NCBI GenBank assembly: GCA_902777205.1
Contig: CACYSU010000016.1
Span: 1 to 53,537, forward strand
Reading direction: 5' to 3'
Source: an uncultured Rhodospirillales bacterium
GTDB taxonomy: Bacteria > Pseudomonadota > Alphaproteobacteria > CAAGCB01 > CAG-977
Length of the DNA: 53,537 bases
Position 1 is the stretch's first letter. Every line of letters starts with the position of its first letter. Under the pieces are notes generated by a model. It was not told where the DNA came from, did not search any database, and saw only the letters and a list, made by a program, of their open reading frames with translations. The translations under genes and the position numbers were made by a program. Positions 26,368 to 36,463 of the stretch are shown one piece after another.

Positions 26368-26408
26368 GCAAAAGCCCCGCTTGGTGTCAAGCGGGGCTTT
26401 GCATTTTC
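26368..26408. terminator. Bidirectional intrinsic terminator
   Basis: A 13-bp stem AAAGCCCCGCTTG/CAAGCGGGGCTTT separates the convergent lipoprotein and ileS genes. Short A and T runs lie on the two sides. Confidence 0.8.
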
Positions 26409-26416
26409 ATATGGTT

Positions 26417-29400
26417 TTACGCTTTGGCGATTGTGAACGTGACCGCCGCGTCACCGACCTCTTCGGTGTCGCCCGTCAAGCCTTTTTGTTCGTCAAACGC
26501 GGTCGCCAAAACCTGTTCGGAAATATAGGCTTTATTTTCCCGCAACGCCGCCAAAACGGTTTCGTCGCCGGAAGCGTATGCCACCGTGATCCTGTCGGAC
26601 ACGTCGAAACCGCTGTCTTTGCGTTTTTGTTGGATCACGCGGACGAAATCGCGGGCGATGCCTTCGCGTTCCAGTTCCGGACGGATTTCCGTATCCAGAA
26701 CAACGACCGCCGTGTTATCGGGCAGCGCCTGCCCCGCCTTGCCGTCTTTCAGCACCAGACGCAGCTCGAATTCGTCGGGGTTCAGCGTCTGCCCCGCGAT
26801 CGCCAGCGTGCCGTCGGCGTTTTTACGCCATTCGGTTGTTTTGGACGCGGCGAGGATGTCTTTCATAAACCGCCCCAAACGCTTGCCGACCAGCGGCGTG
26901 ATGATGTACAGCGTTTGATCCGCCAGTTCGGTGACATTTCGCGCCAAAACCAGCTCTTTGACATTGACTTCGTCCTTGACCAGTTCGGCATAATCCGTCA
27001 GACGTTCCGCGTTGTTGCCCGCGACCGTCATTGACGCCAGCGGCAAACGGTTACGCAGTTTGCGTTCTTCGCGCACCGCCTTGGCGGTCGAACACACGGC
27101 GCGGACGAAATCCATGTCCGCCACCAGCTTGTCGTCGGCCGCGAACGCATTGTAATCGGGATAGTCCGCCAGATGCACGCTTTCTTCGCCCGTCAGCGCG
27201 CGATAGATGTATTCGCACGTCAACGGCTGCAACGGAGCGATCGCCTTGACCAGCGTCACCAAAACCGTATATAGCACGTCGAAAGCTTCCTGCCCGTTTG
27301 AAACGTCCCAGAACCGCGCGCGGGAACGGCGGATGTACCAGTTGTTCATGATTTCCAGAAAATCCGCCACGTCGGCGCACGCCCCCACGATGTCGCAGGC
27401 GTCCAGCTTTTCCGTCAGCCCTTTGACCAGATCGCGGGTTTTTGCCAGAATGTAGCGATCCAGCACGTCTTTCGCCGTCGTCGTGAAGTTGGCTTTCAAC
27501 CCCTCGGCGTTCGCGTACAGCGTAAAGAAGTAAAACGCGTTCCACAACGGAATCAAGGCTTTGCGCGACGATTTCGCGATTTCCTTGCCTTCGCGGTCGA
27601 TGGACAGGTTGCCCCCGCGCAAAATCGGCGAAGACACCAAAAACCACCGCAGCGCGTCCGACCCCAACGTATTGAACACGTCCGACGGATCGGGATAGTT
27701 GCGCAAACGCTTCGACAGCTTTTGCTGGTTTTCGTCCAGCACGACACCGTGGCACAGGCACGTTTTGAACGGCGCGCGGTCGAACAAAGCGGTGCTCATC
27801 ACCATCAGGGTATAGAACCAGCCGCGGGTCTGCGCCAGATATTCGACGATGAAATCCGCGGGCGAATGGTTTTCAAACCAGTCCTTGTTTTCAAACGGAT
27901 AATGCACCTGCGCGAACGGCATCGACCCCGATTCAAACCAGCAGTCCAGCACGTCTTCGACGCGGCGCATCATGGATTTTCCCGTCGGATCGTCGGGGTT
28001 CGGACGCACCAGCGTGTCAATGAACGGACGGTGCAGATCGGCGACTTTGACGCCGAAGTCCTTTTCCAATTCGGCGATCGACCCGTACACATCGACGCGC
28101 GGATATTTCGGATCGTCGGATTTCCACACGGGAATCGGCGTCCCCCAGAAACGGTTTCTGGAAATCGACCAGTCGCGCGCGCCTTCCAGCCACATTCCCA
28201 TCGCGCCGTTTTTGATGTGTTCGGGAATCCAGTTGATCGTCTGGTTGTTCGCGACCATTTTGTCGCGGAAAGCCGTGACTTTGACGAACCAGCTGTTGAT
28301 CGCCTTGTAAATCAGCGGCGTGTCCGTGCGCCAGCAGTGCGGGTAGTTGTGCTTGTACATTTCCTTGCGCACCAGCTTGCCTTCGGCTTTCAGGCGTTTG
28401 ATGATCGGTTCGTTGGTTTCAAAAACCTGCATCCCCTGATAATCGGGCACTTCTTTGGTAAAGCAGCCCTTGCCGTCCACGGGGCAGACCACGGGGATGT
28501 TGTAGGGCTGGCAGGCGATCATGTCGTCTTCGCCGAATCCGGGGGCGATGTGAACGATGCCGGTACCGTCTTCGGTCGAAACGTAGTCCGCCTGAATGAT
28601 TTGGAAAGCGTTCTTCGTCCCCTCGAAATACGGGAACAAAGGCTGATAGGTGCGGCCGACCAGCTCCGCCCCTTTGACCGTTTTGACCTTTTCGGCCTTG
28701 GCCAGTTCGCGTCTGTACCGTCCGGCCAAAGCGGAGGCCAGAACGTACTGCACGCCGTCCTCTTCATAGAAATCGTAATCGAATTCCTTGTTCACGCACA
28801 GCGCCAGATTCGACGGCAAAGTCCACGGGGTCGTCGTCCACGCCAACGCCTTGACGGGCTTCGTTTCGCCCTCGATCGGATTCAGCGTGAACATCACGGT
28901 CACGGACGGGTCTTCGCGTTCGCGGTAACAGTTGTCCATGCGCGTTTCAAAGTTCGACACGGGGGTTTCCGCCGCCCAGCTGTACGGCTGGATGCGGACG
29001 CCTTCGTACATCAGCCCCTTTTTGTACAGTTCCTTGAACGCCCAAATGATGGATTCCATATAGGGCAGATCCATCGTTTTATAGTCGTTGTCGAACGACA
29101 CCCAGCGCGCCTGACGCGTGACGGTCTGTTTCCATTCGTTGGTGTACATCAACACGCGTTCGCGGCACGTTTCGTTGAATTTGCCGATGCCGAAAGCGGA
29201 AATCGCGGCGCGCCCCGAAATGCCGAGGAACTTTTCCGTGTCCATTTCGGCGGGCAGCCCGTGGCAGTCCCACCCGAACCGGCGTTCGACGCGGCGGCCG
29301 CGCATCGTTTGGTAACGGGGGATGATGTCCTTGACGTAACCGGTCAGCAAATGACCGTAGTGGGGCAGACCGTTCGCAAACGGAGGGCCGTCGTAAAAAA

Positions 29401-29554
29401 CGTATTCGTTTGATCCCCTGTCGCCCGCGACGCGGTTGGCGACGGATTTTCTGAATGTGTCGTCCTTGCGCCAGTATTCCAGAATATCACGTTCCAGCGC
29501 GGGAAAGTCCGCCTTTGCCGAAACATCGGGATAATGCTTTGTTTTTTCCGTCAT
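26417..29554 (-). CDS. ileS: Isoleucyl-tRNA synthetase, eukaryote-like (IleS2) type
   Basis: Class I synthetase charging tRNA-Ile. The HIGH-type motif is PPFANGLPHYGHLLTGY and the KMSKS-type motif is KLSKRLRNYPDPSD, both characteristic of the eukaryotic/IleS2 clade. An editing (CP1) domain (GWDCHG, TTPWTLPSN) is present. I place the start at ATG 29554 (MTEKTKHYPDV), giving 1045 aa, because the open frame further upstream lacks family sequence. IleS2 enzymes are generally less sensitive to mupirocin than the common bacterial type. Confidence 0.93.
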   Translation of the reverse strand: MTEKTKHYPDVSAKADFPALERDILEYWRKDDTFRKSVANRVAGDRGSNEYVFYDGPPFANGLPHYGHLLTGYVKDIIPRYQTMRGRRVERRFGWDCHGLPAEMDTEKFLGISGRAAISAFGIGKFNETCRERVLMYTNEWKQTVTRQARWVSFDNDYKTMDLPYMESIIWAFKELYKKGLMYEGVRIQPYSWAAETPVSNFETRMDNCYREREDPSVTVMFTLNPIEGETKPVKALAWTTTPWTLPSNLALCVNKEFDYDFYEEDGVQYVLASALAGRYRRELAKAEKVKTVKGAELVGRTYQPLFPYFEGTKNAFQIIQADYVSTEDGTGIVHIAPGFGEDDMIACQPYNIPVVCPVDGKGCFTKEVPDYQGMQVFETNEPIIKRLKAEGKLVRKEMYKHNYPHCWRTDTPLIYKAINSWFVKVTAFRDKMVANNQTINWIPEHIKNGAMGMWLEGARDWSISRNRFWGTPIPVWKSDDPKYPRVDVYGSIAELEKDFGVKVADLHRPFIDTLVRPNPDDPTGKSMMRRVEDVLDCWFESGSMPFAQVHYPFENKDWFENHSPADFIVEYLAQTRGWFYTLMVMSTALFDRAPFKTCLCHGVVLDENQQKLSKRLRNYPDPSDVFNTLGSDALRWFLVSSPILRGGNLSIDREGKEIAKSSRKALIPLWNAFYFFTLYANAEGLKANFTTTAKDVLDRYILAKTRDLVKGLTEKLDACDIVGACADVADFLEIMNNWYIRRSRARFWDVSNGQEAFDVLYTVLVTLVKAIAPLQPLTCEYIYRALTGEESVHLADYPDYNAFAADDKLVADMDFVRAVCSTAKAVREERKLRNRLPLASMTVAGNNAERLTDYAELVKDEVNVKELVLARNVTELADQTLYIITPLVGKRLGRFMKDILAASKTTEWRKNADGTLAIAGQTLNPDEFELRLVLKDGKAGQALPDNTAVVVLDTEIRPELEREGIARDFVRVIQQKRKDSGFDVSDRITVAYASGDETVLAALRENKAYISEQVLATAFDEQKGLTGDTEEVGDAAVTFTIAKA

Positions 29555-29575
29555 GGTGTTCCACTTCTGTTGATG

Positions 29576-29605
29576 TTGACATCGTTTTGATATAAAGCTT
29601 TTAAA
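29576..29605 (+). promoter_or_regulatory. Predicted promoter for the giant coiled-coil gene
   Basis: TTGACA (29576-29581), 18-nt spacer, TTTAAA (29600-29605), about 100 nt before ATG 29706. It overlaps a divergent minus-strand promoter. Confidence 0.4.
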
Positions 29606-29626
29606 ACAGATGGCGGATATTATCAA
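29598..29626 (-). promoter_or_regulatory. Predicted ileS promoter, overlapping and divergent
   Basis: On the minus strand TTGATA (29621-29626), 17 nt, TAAAAG (29598-29603). Its -10 shares bases with the -10 of the plus-strand promoter, so only one polymerase could bind at a time. Confidence 0.4.
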
Positions 29627-29705
29627 CAGAATCCTTGACGCAAAAGGCATTTTAAGGGATTCTTGGAAAAACGCGATTCATTTTAATTCTTTTAAGGACA
29701 CGGCC

Positions 29706-32700
29706 ATGGCGCAGAATACGGATTCGGACGGCGAAACGGAAATGCTGTTTTCCGGACAAAAAACAGACGGCGGACTTTCCGGACGATTTGAAAACACCGC
29801 CGTCGTCGCGGGGACGGTCATTTCGCTGATATGGCTGGCGTTTATCGCGGATTACGTCGTTTCGTCGGGTTGGTGGGCGGCGCGGCTGGACATGACGCCG
29901 GCCGAATTTTCCGGTTTCGCGGCGGGGATATTGTCGCCGTTCGCGTTCATCTGGGTGGCCGTCGCCTACTTTTCGTCCCAGCGCCGCTATGTCAAAGAGG
30001 CCGGCAAACTGCGCGCCTACATTTCCGAATTCATGTATCCGAACGCCAAAAATAAAACGTATGTCAAAGCGTTGATGGACGACATCCGTTCCCAAACGGC
30101 CGATTTGAACGCCGTTTACGACCGCTTGCGCGATTGCGCCGACGACGCCAAAGCCGCTTTGGGCGACCGGATCGGCCGGTTGACGGAGCTGGCGGAAACG
30201 CTGGAACGCGGAATCGACAATTCGGCGCGTAAAATTCAAAACGGCGTCGAGGATTTGAAAGCGGCGTCCCAACTGGCGGACGCCCAATCGGCGCGCAACG
30301 CGGAACTGATCGAAAACGGCCTGAACGGCCTGCAGGCGGCGGCGCGGCAAACGGACGAAGCCTATTCGCGGCTGTCGTCCGCCCTGCAATCCGACACGGA
30401 CGCGTTGAAACGCACGGGCGACGGCCTGATCGACCAAACCGCCCGCCTGTCCGCCGAAGTCATGGAACAAAGCACCCTGTTGCGCGGCGCCGCGGAAAAC
30501 GCGCGCGACGTGCTGACGCGACAAACCGCCGCCGCAACGGCCGCGTTGACGGCACAGACGGATGCGCTGGTCGCCGCAGGAACGCAAGTGTTCGATACGC
30601 TGGACGAACAAGCCGCCGGCATCCGGCAAAACGTGTCCGGCCACGTCGAACAAATCACCCGTGCGGGGCAATCGGCGCGTGACGACATCGCCGCCGTCGC
30701 CCTTGATTTGGAACTGCAGGCGACGATGTTGCAAACCGCGGCCGACACCGCGCGCGACAACACGGAAAAAATGCTGTCCGGACTGGAACGCCGCATCGCG
30801 ACGCTGGAGGAAATATTCGACCGTCAAAACGACGTTATTTCCGACAAGGACGCCCTGCTGACCCGAACATCCGAAAAATTGCAGGCGACATTCAAGGAAC
30901 AAAACGCCCAGCTGGATCAGGAAGCGGAAAAAATCGTCGCCCGTTTCCGCACGATTGAAACGACGCTGGACACCTATATCAACGAAATCAACGCGGCTTC
31001 GACCACGGCGGTGGAACAGATTTCGACCGTTTCCGATTCCCTGAACGGCAAGGCCGACCAGATTGTGACCGCCGGCGGCAAAGCGTGTTCCGAAATGGAT
31101 TCGGCCGCGAACCGGATCGAACAGGGGACGACCCGTTTGAACGACGCGGCGATGAATTTGAAAACGACGGCGCAAACCGTCGCGGACACCATGACGCAAC
31201 AGGCGCAGGATGTGAAATCCGCTTTGGACGGGACGAATGACAAGCTTTCCGCCATTCAAACCGGCCTGCGCGACGGGTTGACCGAAATCGACGCCGGCCT
31301 GACCGGCGCCGAGGAACGCGCCGAAACCGTCAGCCGGAAAATGATCAAGCAGGCGGGCGAGCTGTCCGATTTGACGGGCGCGCTGGTTTCGCAGGCGATC
31401 GTGACGGAAACGTCGTTGGCGCAACAGCAAAAGTATGTTTCCAACGCCGCCGCAAAGCTGGAGGAAACAAAGTCCCTGCTGAAAGAACAGGCCGATGACC
31501 TGACCGGCATCGCCGACCTGCTGGACACGCGGGCGGCCGAAACGGTCAAGCGTCTGTCGCATTTGCTGGAAGACACGATCGGTCAGACCGGCAAAGTCGT
31601 TGACCAAATTCAGGAAATCGACACGGTTTTGGCGGACAAGATCACATCGCTAGATTCGTCGTCGCAGCGCGCCGTCGTCGCCGGCAACACTTTGCGCGAA
31701 GATTTGGAACGCCATAAATCGCTGCTGGACGCGTCGGCGCAGCGCGTCGCCGCCTACGCCGAGGAATTGGGCGCGGAAATCACCCGCCGCACGACGCAGA
31801 TGGACATTTCGTCCGAACTGATCAAATCGCGGTCGGAAAAGGCCGTTTTGCAGATCGACGAACAGTTCCGCAAACTGACCGACGACGCGCAGGCCATGAT
31901 CGACGCGACGCAAACGGCGGCCGCGTCTTTGACGGACAGTTCGGAAAAGGTCGAAACGCTGTTCACCCGCCAATCGGCCACCCTTTCCGCCGTTTCGGAC
32001 AAGCTGGTGGAACAAAGCGCGCAGGTCGCCGCGTCCCTGCGCGAACAATCGGAACAGGCGGACAAGGATCTGGAACGTCTGGTGTCCCGCATCCGCTTGA
32101 TCGAAGAGGGGCTGAACGTCCAGACGAAAGAACTGACCAACGCGTCGGAAATGACCGTGTCGCAGCTGGAAACGGTCGGAACGGCGTTGACGCGCCAAAC
32201 CGACGCGCTGGCCGCGCTGACGGAAACGGCGAAAACGAAAATGACGGAAACAGGCGACGCCGCGACGGCCGCGGCCGAAAAGCTGTCCGCCGCCGCGCAG
32301 GACGCGTGTTCGCGCCAATCCGAATCCGTCGCCGTTTTGGAAACAAAACAGCGGGATTTCAAACAATCCGCCGACGAACTGATGCAGCGGCTGACCCTGC
32401 TGCAGGACGAAATCGCCGAACAGACGGACGGGCTGCAGAAACAATCCGCCAAATCGACGCAGCAGGCCGTCATGGTGCGCGATTCCATGCAGCGGCACAT
32501 CATCGATCTGGGGGATGTCGCGAACATCGTCGCCACGCAGTCGCGCATGGGCGAAGCCGCTTTGGGCAACCAGATTGACTATTTGAAAGAAGCGGCCGAA
32601 GACGTGATGACCCACATCCGCAACATCAACGACGCCGTGCGCAAAAACACGAACGATTTGCTGGCGGCGTCATCGCGCATCGGGTTCGAGCTGGACGCCA

Positions 32701-33848
32701 TGGGCGAAAACCTGCGCCAGCGCAACGACGAAGCGTCCAAAGCCGCCGAAGACAGCCTGAACCGGTCGCAGACGGCCGCGCGGTTCTTGGAGGAAAAGGC
32801 GCAGCTGCTGGCGACGATGACGGATCAGGTCGTCAACGGACTGAACAACGCGGGCAGTGAATTCGCGGCGCAGGCCAACCGGATCGAGGCGGCCGGCGAA
32901 ATCGCCCGCGACCAGATCGAAACGACGGGGGACACCTTCCTTGTCCAATCGCACCAGCTGACCCGCATTTCGGAAGAAGCGCAAAAGGCCGTCAAAAACC
33001 TCAGCACCGTGCTGCGCGAACGGGCGGTCGATTTCAACAAAACGGCCGAAAACGCCGGCGCGCAGGTGCGTTCCCTGAACGACACGGTGCAGCAAATCGG
33101 CAATGAATTCGAGGAAATGTCCAACAAAGGCGTCATCCAGATTGATCTGGCCGGCCAGCGTCTGCGTTCCATGATCAGCGAAGTCGCCGGCAACTCCGAA
33201 CGCATCGCGGTCGAAGTGCGCAAATCCGGCGAACAGTTCGTCGATCAATCCGACCTGCTGTCCATCGCCGCGGACGACGCGTTGAAACGCCTGCAGGAAC
33301 TGCTGTCCGTCATGCGCGACAACGCCAAGGAAATTCAGGATTCCGGCGAAAAGATTTCCGCGCAGTCGATCAAACTGGGCGGCGCGTTCAACCGGCAGGT
33401 GCAGGCGTTGATTTCCGCGTCCCGTTCGGCCGAGGAATACCTGACCGCCTTGGACAGAAAAAAGGACGACGCCGACACGGAACGCTTTATGCGCGAAGCC
33501 TCTTTCATCATTGAAAAGCTGCAGTCGCTGGGCGTGGACATGACGCGCATCTACACGCCGAACGTCGAAGAAGACCTGTGGAAACGCTATTATTCCGGCG
33601 ACCGCGGCGCGTTCATCCGCCACCTGTCCCGCGCCATTGACAAAAACCAAGTACGCAAAATGACCGAACTGTTCACCGAAAACGCGGAATTTCGCGAATA
33701 CGTTTCGCGCTACATCGCCGAATTCGACGGCATTCTGGCGCGCGCGCAGGAAAACGAACGCGCCGACGTGCTGACCGGCGTTCTGCTGGGATCGGAGGCC
33801 GGACGCCTGTATATGATTCTGTCCCGCGTATTCAATAAAGAAGCGTGA
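29706..33848 (+). CDS. Giant membrane-anchored coiled-coil protein (1380 aa), unknown function
   Basis: ATG 29706 is chosen over the upstream in-frame ATG at 29610 because AAGGA (29694-29698) lies 7 nt ahead. Two membrane helices come first (TVISLIWLAFIADYVVSSGW and FAAGILSPFAFIWVAVAYF). They are followed by about 1150 residues of nearly uninterrupted coiled coil rich in Ala, Gln, Glu and Thr, resembling the signalling helices of chemoreceptors or apolipoprotein-like repeats. A compact C-terminal domain of about 130 residues (RFMREASFIIEKLQSLGVD to GSEAGRLYMILSRVF) ends the protein. No enzymatic motif is seen. I recall comparable two-helix/coiled-coil proteins in other alphaproteobacteria, also without known function. 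It could be a structural or polar-organising factor. Confidence 0.75.
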   Translation: MAQNTDSDGETEMLFSGQKTDGGLSGRFENTAVVAGTVISLIWLAFIADYVVSSGWWAARLDMTPAEFSGFAAGILSPFAFIWVAVAYFSSQRRYVKEAGKLRAYISEFMYPNAKNKTYVKALMDDIRSQTADLNAVYDRLRDCADDAKAALGDRIGRLTELAETLERGIDNSARKIQNGVEDLKAASQLADAQSARNAELIENGLNGLQAAARQTDEAYSRLSSALQSDTDALKRTGDGLIDQTARLSAEVMEQSTLLRGAAENARDVLTRQTAAATAALTAQTDALVAAGTQVFDTLDEQAAGIRQNVSGHVEQITRAGQSARDDIAAVALDLELQATMLQTAADTARDNTEKMLSGLERRIATLEEIFDRQNDVISDKDALLTRTSEKLQATFKEQNAQLDQEAEKIVARFRTIETTLDTYINEINAASTTAVEQISTVSDSLNGKADQIVTAGGKACSEMDSAANRIEQGTTRLNDAAMNLKTTAQTVADTMTQQAQDVKSALDGTNDKLSAIQTGLRDGLTEIDAGLTGAEERAETVSRKMIKQAGELSDLTGALVSQAIVTETSLAQQQKYVSNAAAKLEETKSLLKEQADDLTGIADLLDTRAAETVKRLSHLLEDTIGQTGKVVDQIQEIDTVLADKITSLDSSSQRAVVAGNTLREDLERHKSLLDASAQRVAAYAEELGAEITRRTTQMDISSELIKSRSEKAVLQIDEQFRKLTDDAQAMIDATQTAAASLTDSSEKVETLFTRQSATLSAVSDKLVEQSAQVAASLREQSEQADKDLERLVSRIRLIEEGLNVQTKELTNASEMTVSQLETVGTALTRQTDALAALTETAKTKMTETGDAATAAAEKLSAAAQDACSRQSESVAVLETKQRDFKQSADELMQRLTLLQDEIAEQTDGLQKQSAKSTQQAVMVRDSMQRHIIDLGDVANIVATQSRMGEAALGNQIDYLKEAAEDVMTHIRNINDAVRKNTNDLLAASSRIGFELDAMGENLRQRNDEASKAAEDSLNRSQTAARFLEEKAQLLATMTDQVVNGLNNAGSEFAAQANRIEAAGEIARDQIETTGDTFLVQSHQLTRISEEAQKAVKNLSTVLRERAVDFNKTAENAGAQVRSLNDTVQQIGNEFEEMSNKGVIQIDLAGQRLRSMISEVAGNSERIAVEVRKSGEQFVDQSDLLSIAADDALKRLQELLSVMRDNAKEIQDSGEKISAQSIKLGGAFNRQVQALISASRSAEEYLTALDRKKDDADTERFMREASFIIEKLQSLGVDMTRIYTPNVEEDLWKRYYSGDRGAFIRHLSRAIDKNQVRKMTELFTENAEFREYVSRYIAEFDGILARAQENERADVLTGVLLGSEAGRLYMILSRVFNKEA

Positions 33849-33940
33849 CCGTTTGAACGCCGAACCGATTAATGTGGACAAAAAAGTTTTTTTTGTTTAT
33901 TTTAATATATTGTGCGTTATCGGTATAAGGAGCTCTCGCT

Positions 33941-35626
33941 ATGTCGTCATCCGTTGAAAACGTCCCGTCCATGAAAATTTCCGCATCGACCCTTGACAAC
34001 TACGCCGCCGCCGCCGGCCGGAAATATGCGAAGCTGAACGCCCGCATCGCACAGAAAATCAAAAGCGTCCCCGTTTTAAACAAAGCGGTCGAAGCCGTCA
34101 AAAAGTGGGATAAAAAGATGACGGAAACCCACGGAGCCGCCTATAAATTCGCCAAAGGAGCGGTTTTGGGCGCGACGATCGGCGTCGGATTGGCCGTCGC
34201 GGGGGCGGAGGTCGCCGCCGCCTATACCGCCGTCAACGCCGTTCGGGCGGCGGGATCGTTGCTGGCGCAGGCGGAACAGGCCAGACAGGAAGGCAAAGCG
34301 ACCGGATTTTCCGATTTCGCGGCAAAAAACAAAACGGCTGTCGGTTTGGCCGCCGTTTCCGTCGGGTTGGCCGCGACGGGCGTCGCCGCCGGCGTTATTG
34401 ACAATCCGGCCGCCGCACCGGTCATTTCTTCGGTCAGAGGAACCGCGGTTCGCGGCGTAATGGCGGTTTCAACGGCAGTCAAAATGCACAAAATCGAAAA
34501 GGCCGCCCGAAACGGCGAAATCACCGCCGAACAGGCGAAACAGGCTAAAAAGGAGCATATGGCGGAATTCGCCGGCAATATGGTCGGTTTGGCGGCGGTC
34601 GCAACAGCGTCAACACAAACGGAAGCACTCCCCGAATCGCCCCACCTGCATCAATCGGCGGAAAGCCATGCGTATGACGGCGGCGTATTGCCGGAAGTGA
34701 CGGTCATGCCGGACGCGCCGTCCCCCGTTCCCGACCCCGCGCAAACGGTTCCCGCGCCCGATTTTGTCAAATCCCCCGATCCGTTCACCGTGCCCGTCAA
34801 TCCGGAAACACCGATGCCGGATGCACAACCGCTTACTCCCGACGCCGCGCCGCGGCTTGACGCGGGGATTGACCCCGTTTTCCACCCGATCCCCGATCAA
34901 CAGCCGCAAACCGTTCCCGAAACGCCGGAAACCGCACCCGCACCGCACCGGTCGCCGGAGGAACGCGATACGTTTGTTTCCTTTGCCAATACGGTATCGC
35001 CCACGTCGCACACCGTTGATTTGGACATAGCGGATAACATCCGCGCGGCCGACGGGGAAAATCATCAGGAATCCTCGCTGTACGCCAGCGTTCGCGACAT
35101 CAAGGGATCGGATGCGAAACTGATGTCGTTCAATTTGGTCAACGACGGCGAAACCCGTCATATTCCGGAAATGCACATCGCCGCCGACGGACGCGTCACG
35201 CCCCTGCCCGATTGGGAAAACGTTCCCGATGCGGACGGCGACGGCCGGCTGTCCGATCAGGAAATTCGCGAATGGTCAACCAAACGTCAGGCTTCGTTGC
35301 AATCCGTCCTGTCCGAACAAGAGGCCAAGAGCGTTACCGCGACAGAAATTGATCAGGAACGGAAATTGTATAACGGCACGAACACGCAATCCGTTCACGT
35401 GGAACGGGCGGCCGGACAGCATTCCGGCCCTGCCGGCCACGACAATCCCGCCGCACGGGTGCGTGAAACCGGAACGCGTCTGACCGACAAAATCGCTTCG
35501 GCGGCGCGGGACATGATGACGACACGCATTGACGCAAGCGGAAACACGGTACACGTTGCCGCAACGGAACAGCAAATCAGCGTCGCCGACATTCTGTTGC
35601 GTTCCGCCGCGGCCAAAAGCAAATAA
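33941..35626 (+). CDS. Unknown protein with hydrophobic Ala/Gly segments and one EF-hand loop
   Basis: A 561-aa protein I do not recognise. After a basic helical N-terminus come two Ala/Gly-rich hydrophobic stretches (about residues 68-105 and 125-165) that could insert in a membrane. A Pro-rich linker follows (about 230-330), then a C-terminal part with a perfect 12-residue EF-hand loop, D430-A-D432-G-D434-G-R-L-S-D-Q-E441, suggesting calcium binding. AAGGAG lies 8 nt before ATG 33941. It precedes the gene at 35645 by 18 nt, so they are co-transcribed. Only a single EF-hand is visible, although functional ones usually pair. Confidence 0.6.
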   Translation: MSSSVENVPSMKISASTLDNYAAAAGRKYAKLNARIAQKIKSVPVLNKAVEAVKKWDKKMTETHGAAYKFAKGAVLGATIGVGLAVAGAEVAAAYTAVNAVRAAGSLLAQAEQARQEGKATGFSDFAAKNKTAVGLAAVSVGLAATGVAAGVIDNPAAAPVISSVRGTAVRGVMAVSTAVKMHKIEKAARNGEITAEQAKQAKKEHMAEFAGNMVGLAAVATASTQTEALPESPHLHQSAESHAYDGGVLPEVTVMPDAPSPVPDPAQTVPAPDFVKSPDPFTVPVNPETPMPDAQPLTPDAAPRLDAGIDPVFHPIPDQQPQTVPETPETAPAPHRSPEERDTFVSFANTVSPTSHTVDLDIADNIRAADGENHQESSLYASVRDIKGSDAKLMSFNLVNDGETRHIPEMHIAADGRVTPLPDWENVPDADGDGRLSDQEIREWSTKRQASLQSVLSEQEAKSVTATEIDQERKLYNGTNTQSVHVERAAGQHSGPAGHDNPAARVRETGTRLTDKIASAARDMMTTRIDASGNTVHVAATEQQISVADILLRSAAAKSK

Positions 35627-35644
35627 CAGGTAAAAGGAACGGGT

Positions 35645-36325
35645 ATGCAGGATATTTCCGCGCTATATGCGGCATTGCAACAGTACAAAAAAAATCCGGC
35701 GGCTTTCGACGACAAGGCGCGAAACCGGTTAGAGGCGGAAACGGAATCTTTTTTAGATGCGTACCTGACGGATGAAACCGTTTTTGAAACGGACGCCGCG
35801 CCCGAATTGCTGATTTTGCTGAGAAAAGCGGCTGCGTTTGACGCCTTGCAGGACAAGATCAAACGGGCGCGTCAGAAATTGCATCCCGCCTTATGCGATT
35901 TCGATAAACGCTACGGCCTGACGGGATTGGAAAACGCCGCGCCCGAAACGATTGACCGCAACATCGACAAATTGGCTGTTTTGGCACAAATGCCGGTTAA
36001 AAACAGACCGGCGTTCAAACGGCTGTTCGATATCATGGCGCATATCGACCTGACGGATGAAAACGGCGAATCGTTGGGACAGAACGGACGCGACAGAATC
36101 GAAACAACCGTTGTGGAAACCGCCAGAACGGACGCGTTTTTCACGTTTCTTGCTTCGCCGGAAATAACGGTTGACGATTACTTCGCCGTTTTGCACGATG
36201 CGATGCAAATCCATTTGATCAACCTTTTCTATACCGAGGAAATCGCCCCGCACTATCCGCTGGATGCGGAAAATATGCAAAAAGCGACCGCCTATATGGA
36301 AAAACTGGCAGAGCTGATTAAATAG
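35645..36325 (+). CDS. Unknown all-helical protein
   Basis: A 226-aa soluble protein with no recognised family, predicted mostly helical (ISALYAALQQYKKNP, ELLILLRKAAAFDALQDKI, ENMQKATAYMEKLAELIK). AAAAGGAA lies 8 nt before the ATG. It follows the EF-hand gene in the same transcript and may work with it. No clear terminator follows; an AT-rich stretch leads into the rpoH promoter. Confidence 0.6.
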   Translation: MQDISALYAALQQYKKNPAAFDDKARNRLEAETESFLDAYLTDETVFETDAAPELLILLRKAAAFDALQDKIKRARQKLHPALCDFDKRYGLTGLENAAPETIDRNIDKLAVLAQMPVKNRPAFKRLFDIMAHIDLTDENGESLGQNGRDRIETTVVETARTDAFFTFLASPEITVDDYFAVLHDAMQIHLINLFYTEEIAPHYPLDAENMQKATAYMEKLAELIK

Positions 36326-36410
36326 GAATAAGTTTAGAATCGATAAAAAAAGCATTTTTTCCTATTGCTTTTCAAAAAGTTTTTTAGTAATATCCCAGCT
36401 GTAAGAATGC

Positions 36411-36439
36411 TTGACAAAGGTTCTTTGAATGAATGTCAT
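36411..36439 (+). promoter_or_regulatory. Predicted rpoH promoter
   Basis: A perfect -35 TTGACA (36411-36416), 17-nt spacer, TGTCAT (36434-36439), giving a leader of about 18 nt before the chosen rpoH start. Confidence 0.55.
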
Positions 36440-36463
36440 GTTGCTTTGTGAAAGGATATGACG

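Noticed and set aside
29652-31607. 651-codon minus-strand frame opposite the coiled-coil gene
   Set aside because: Low-complexity Arg/Gly/Val composition and no start context; the plus-strand frame shows heptad periodicity over its whole length.
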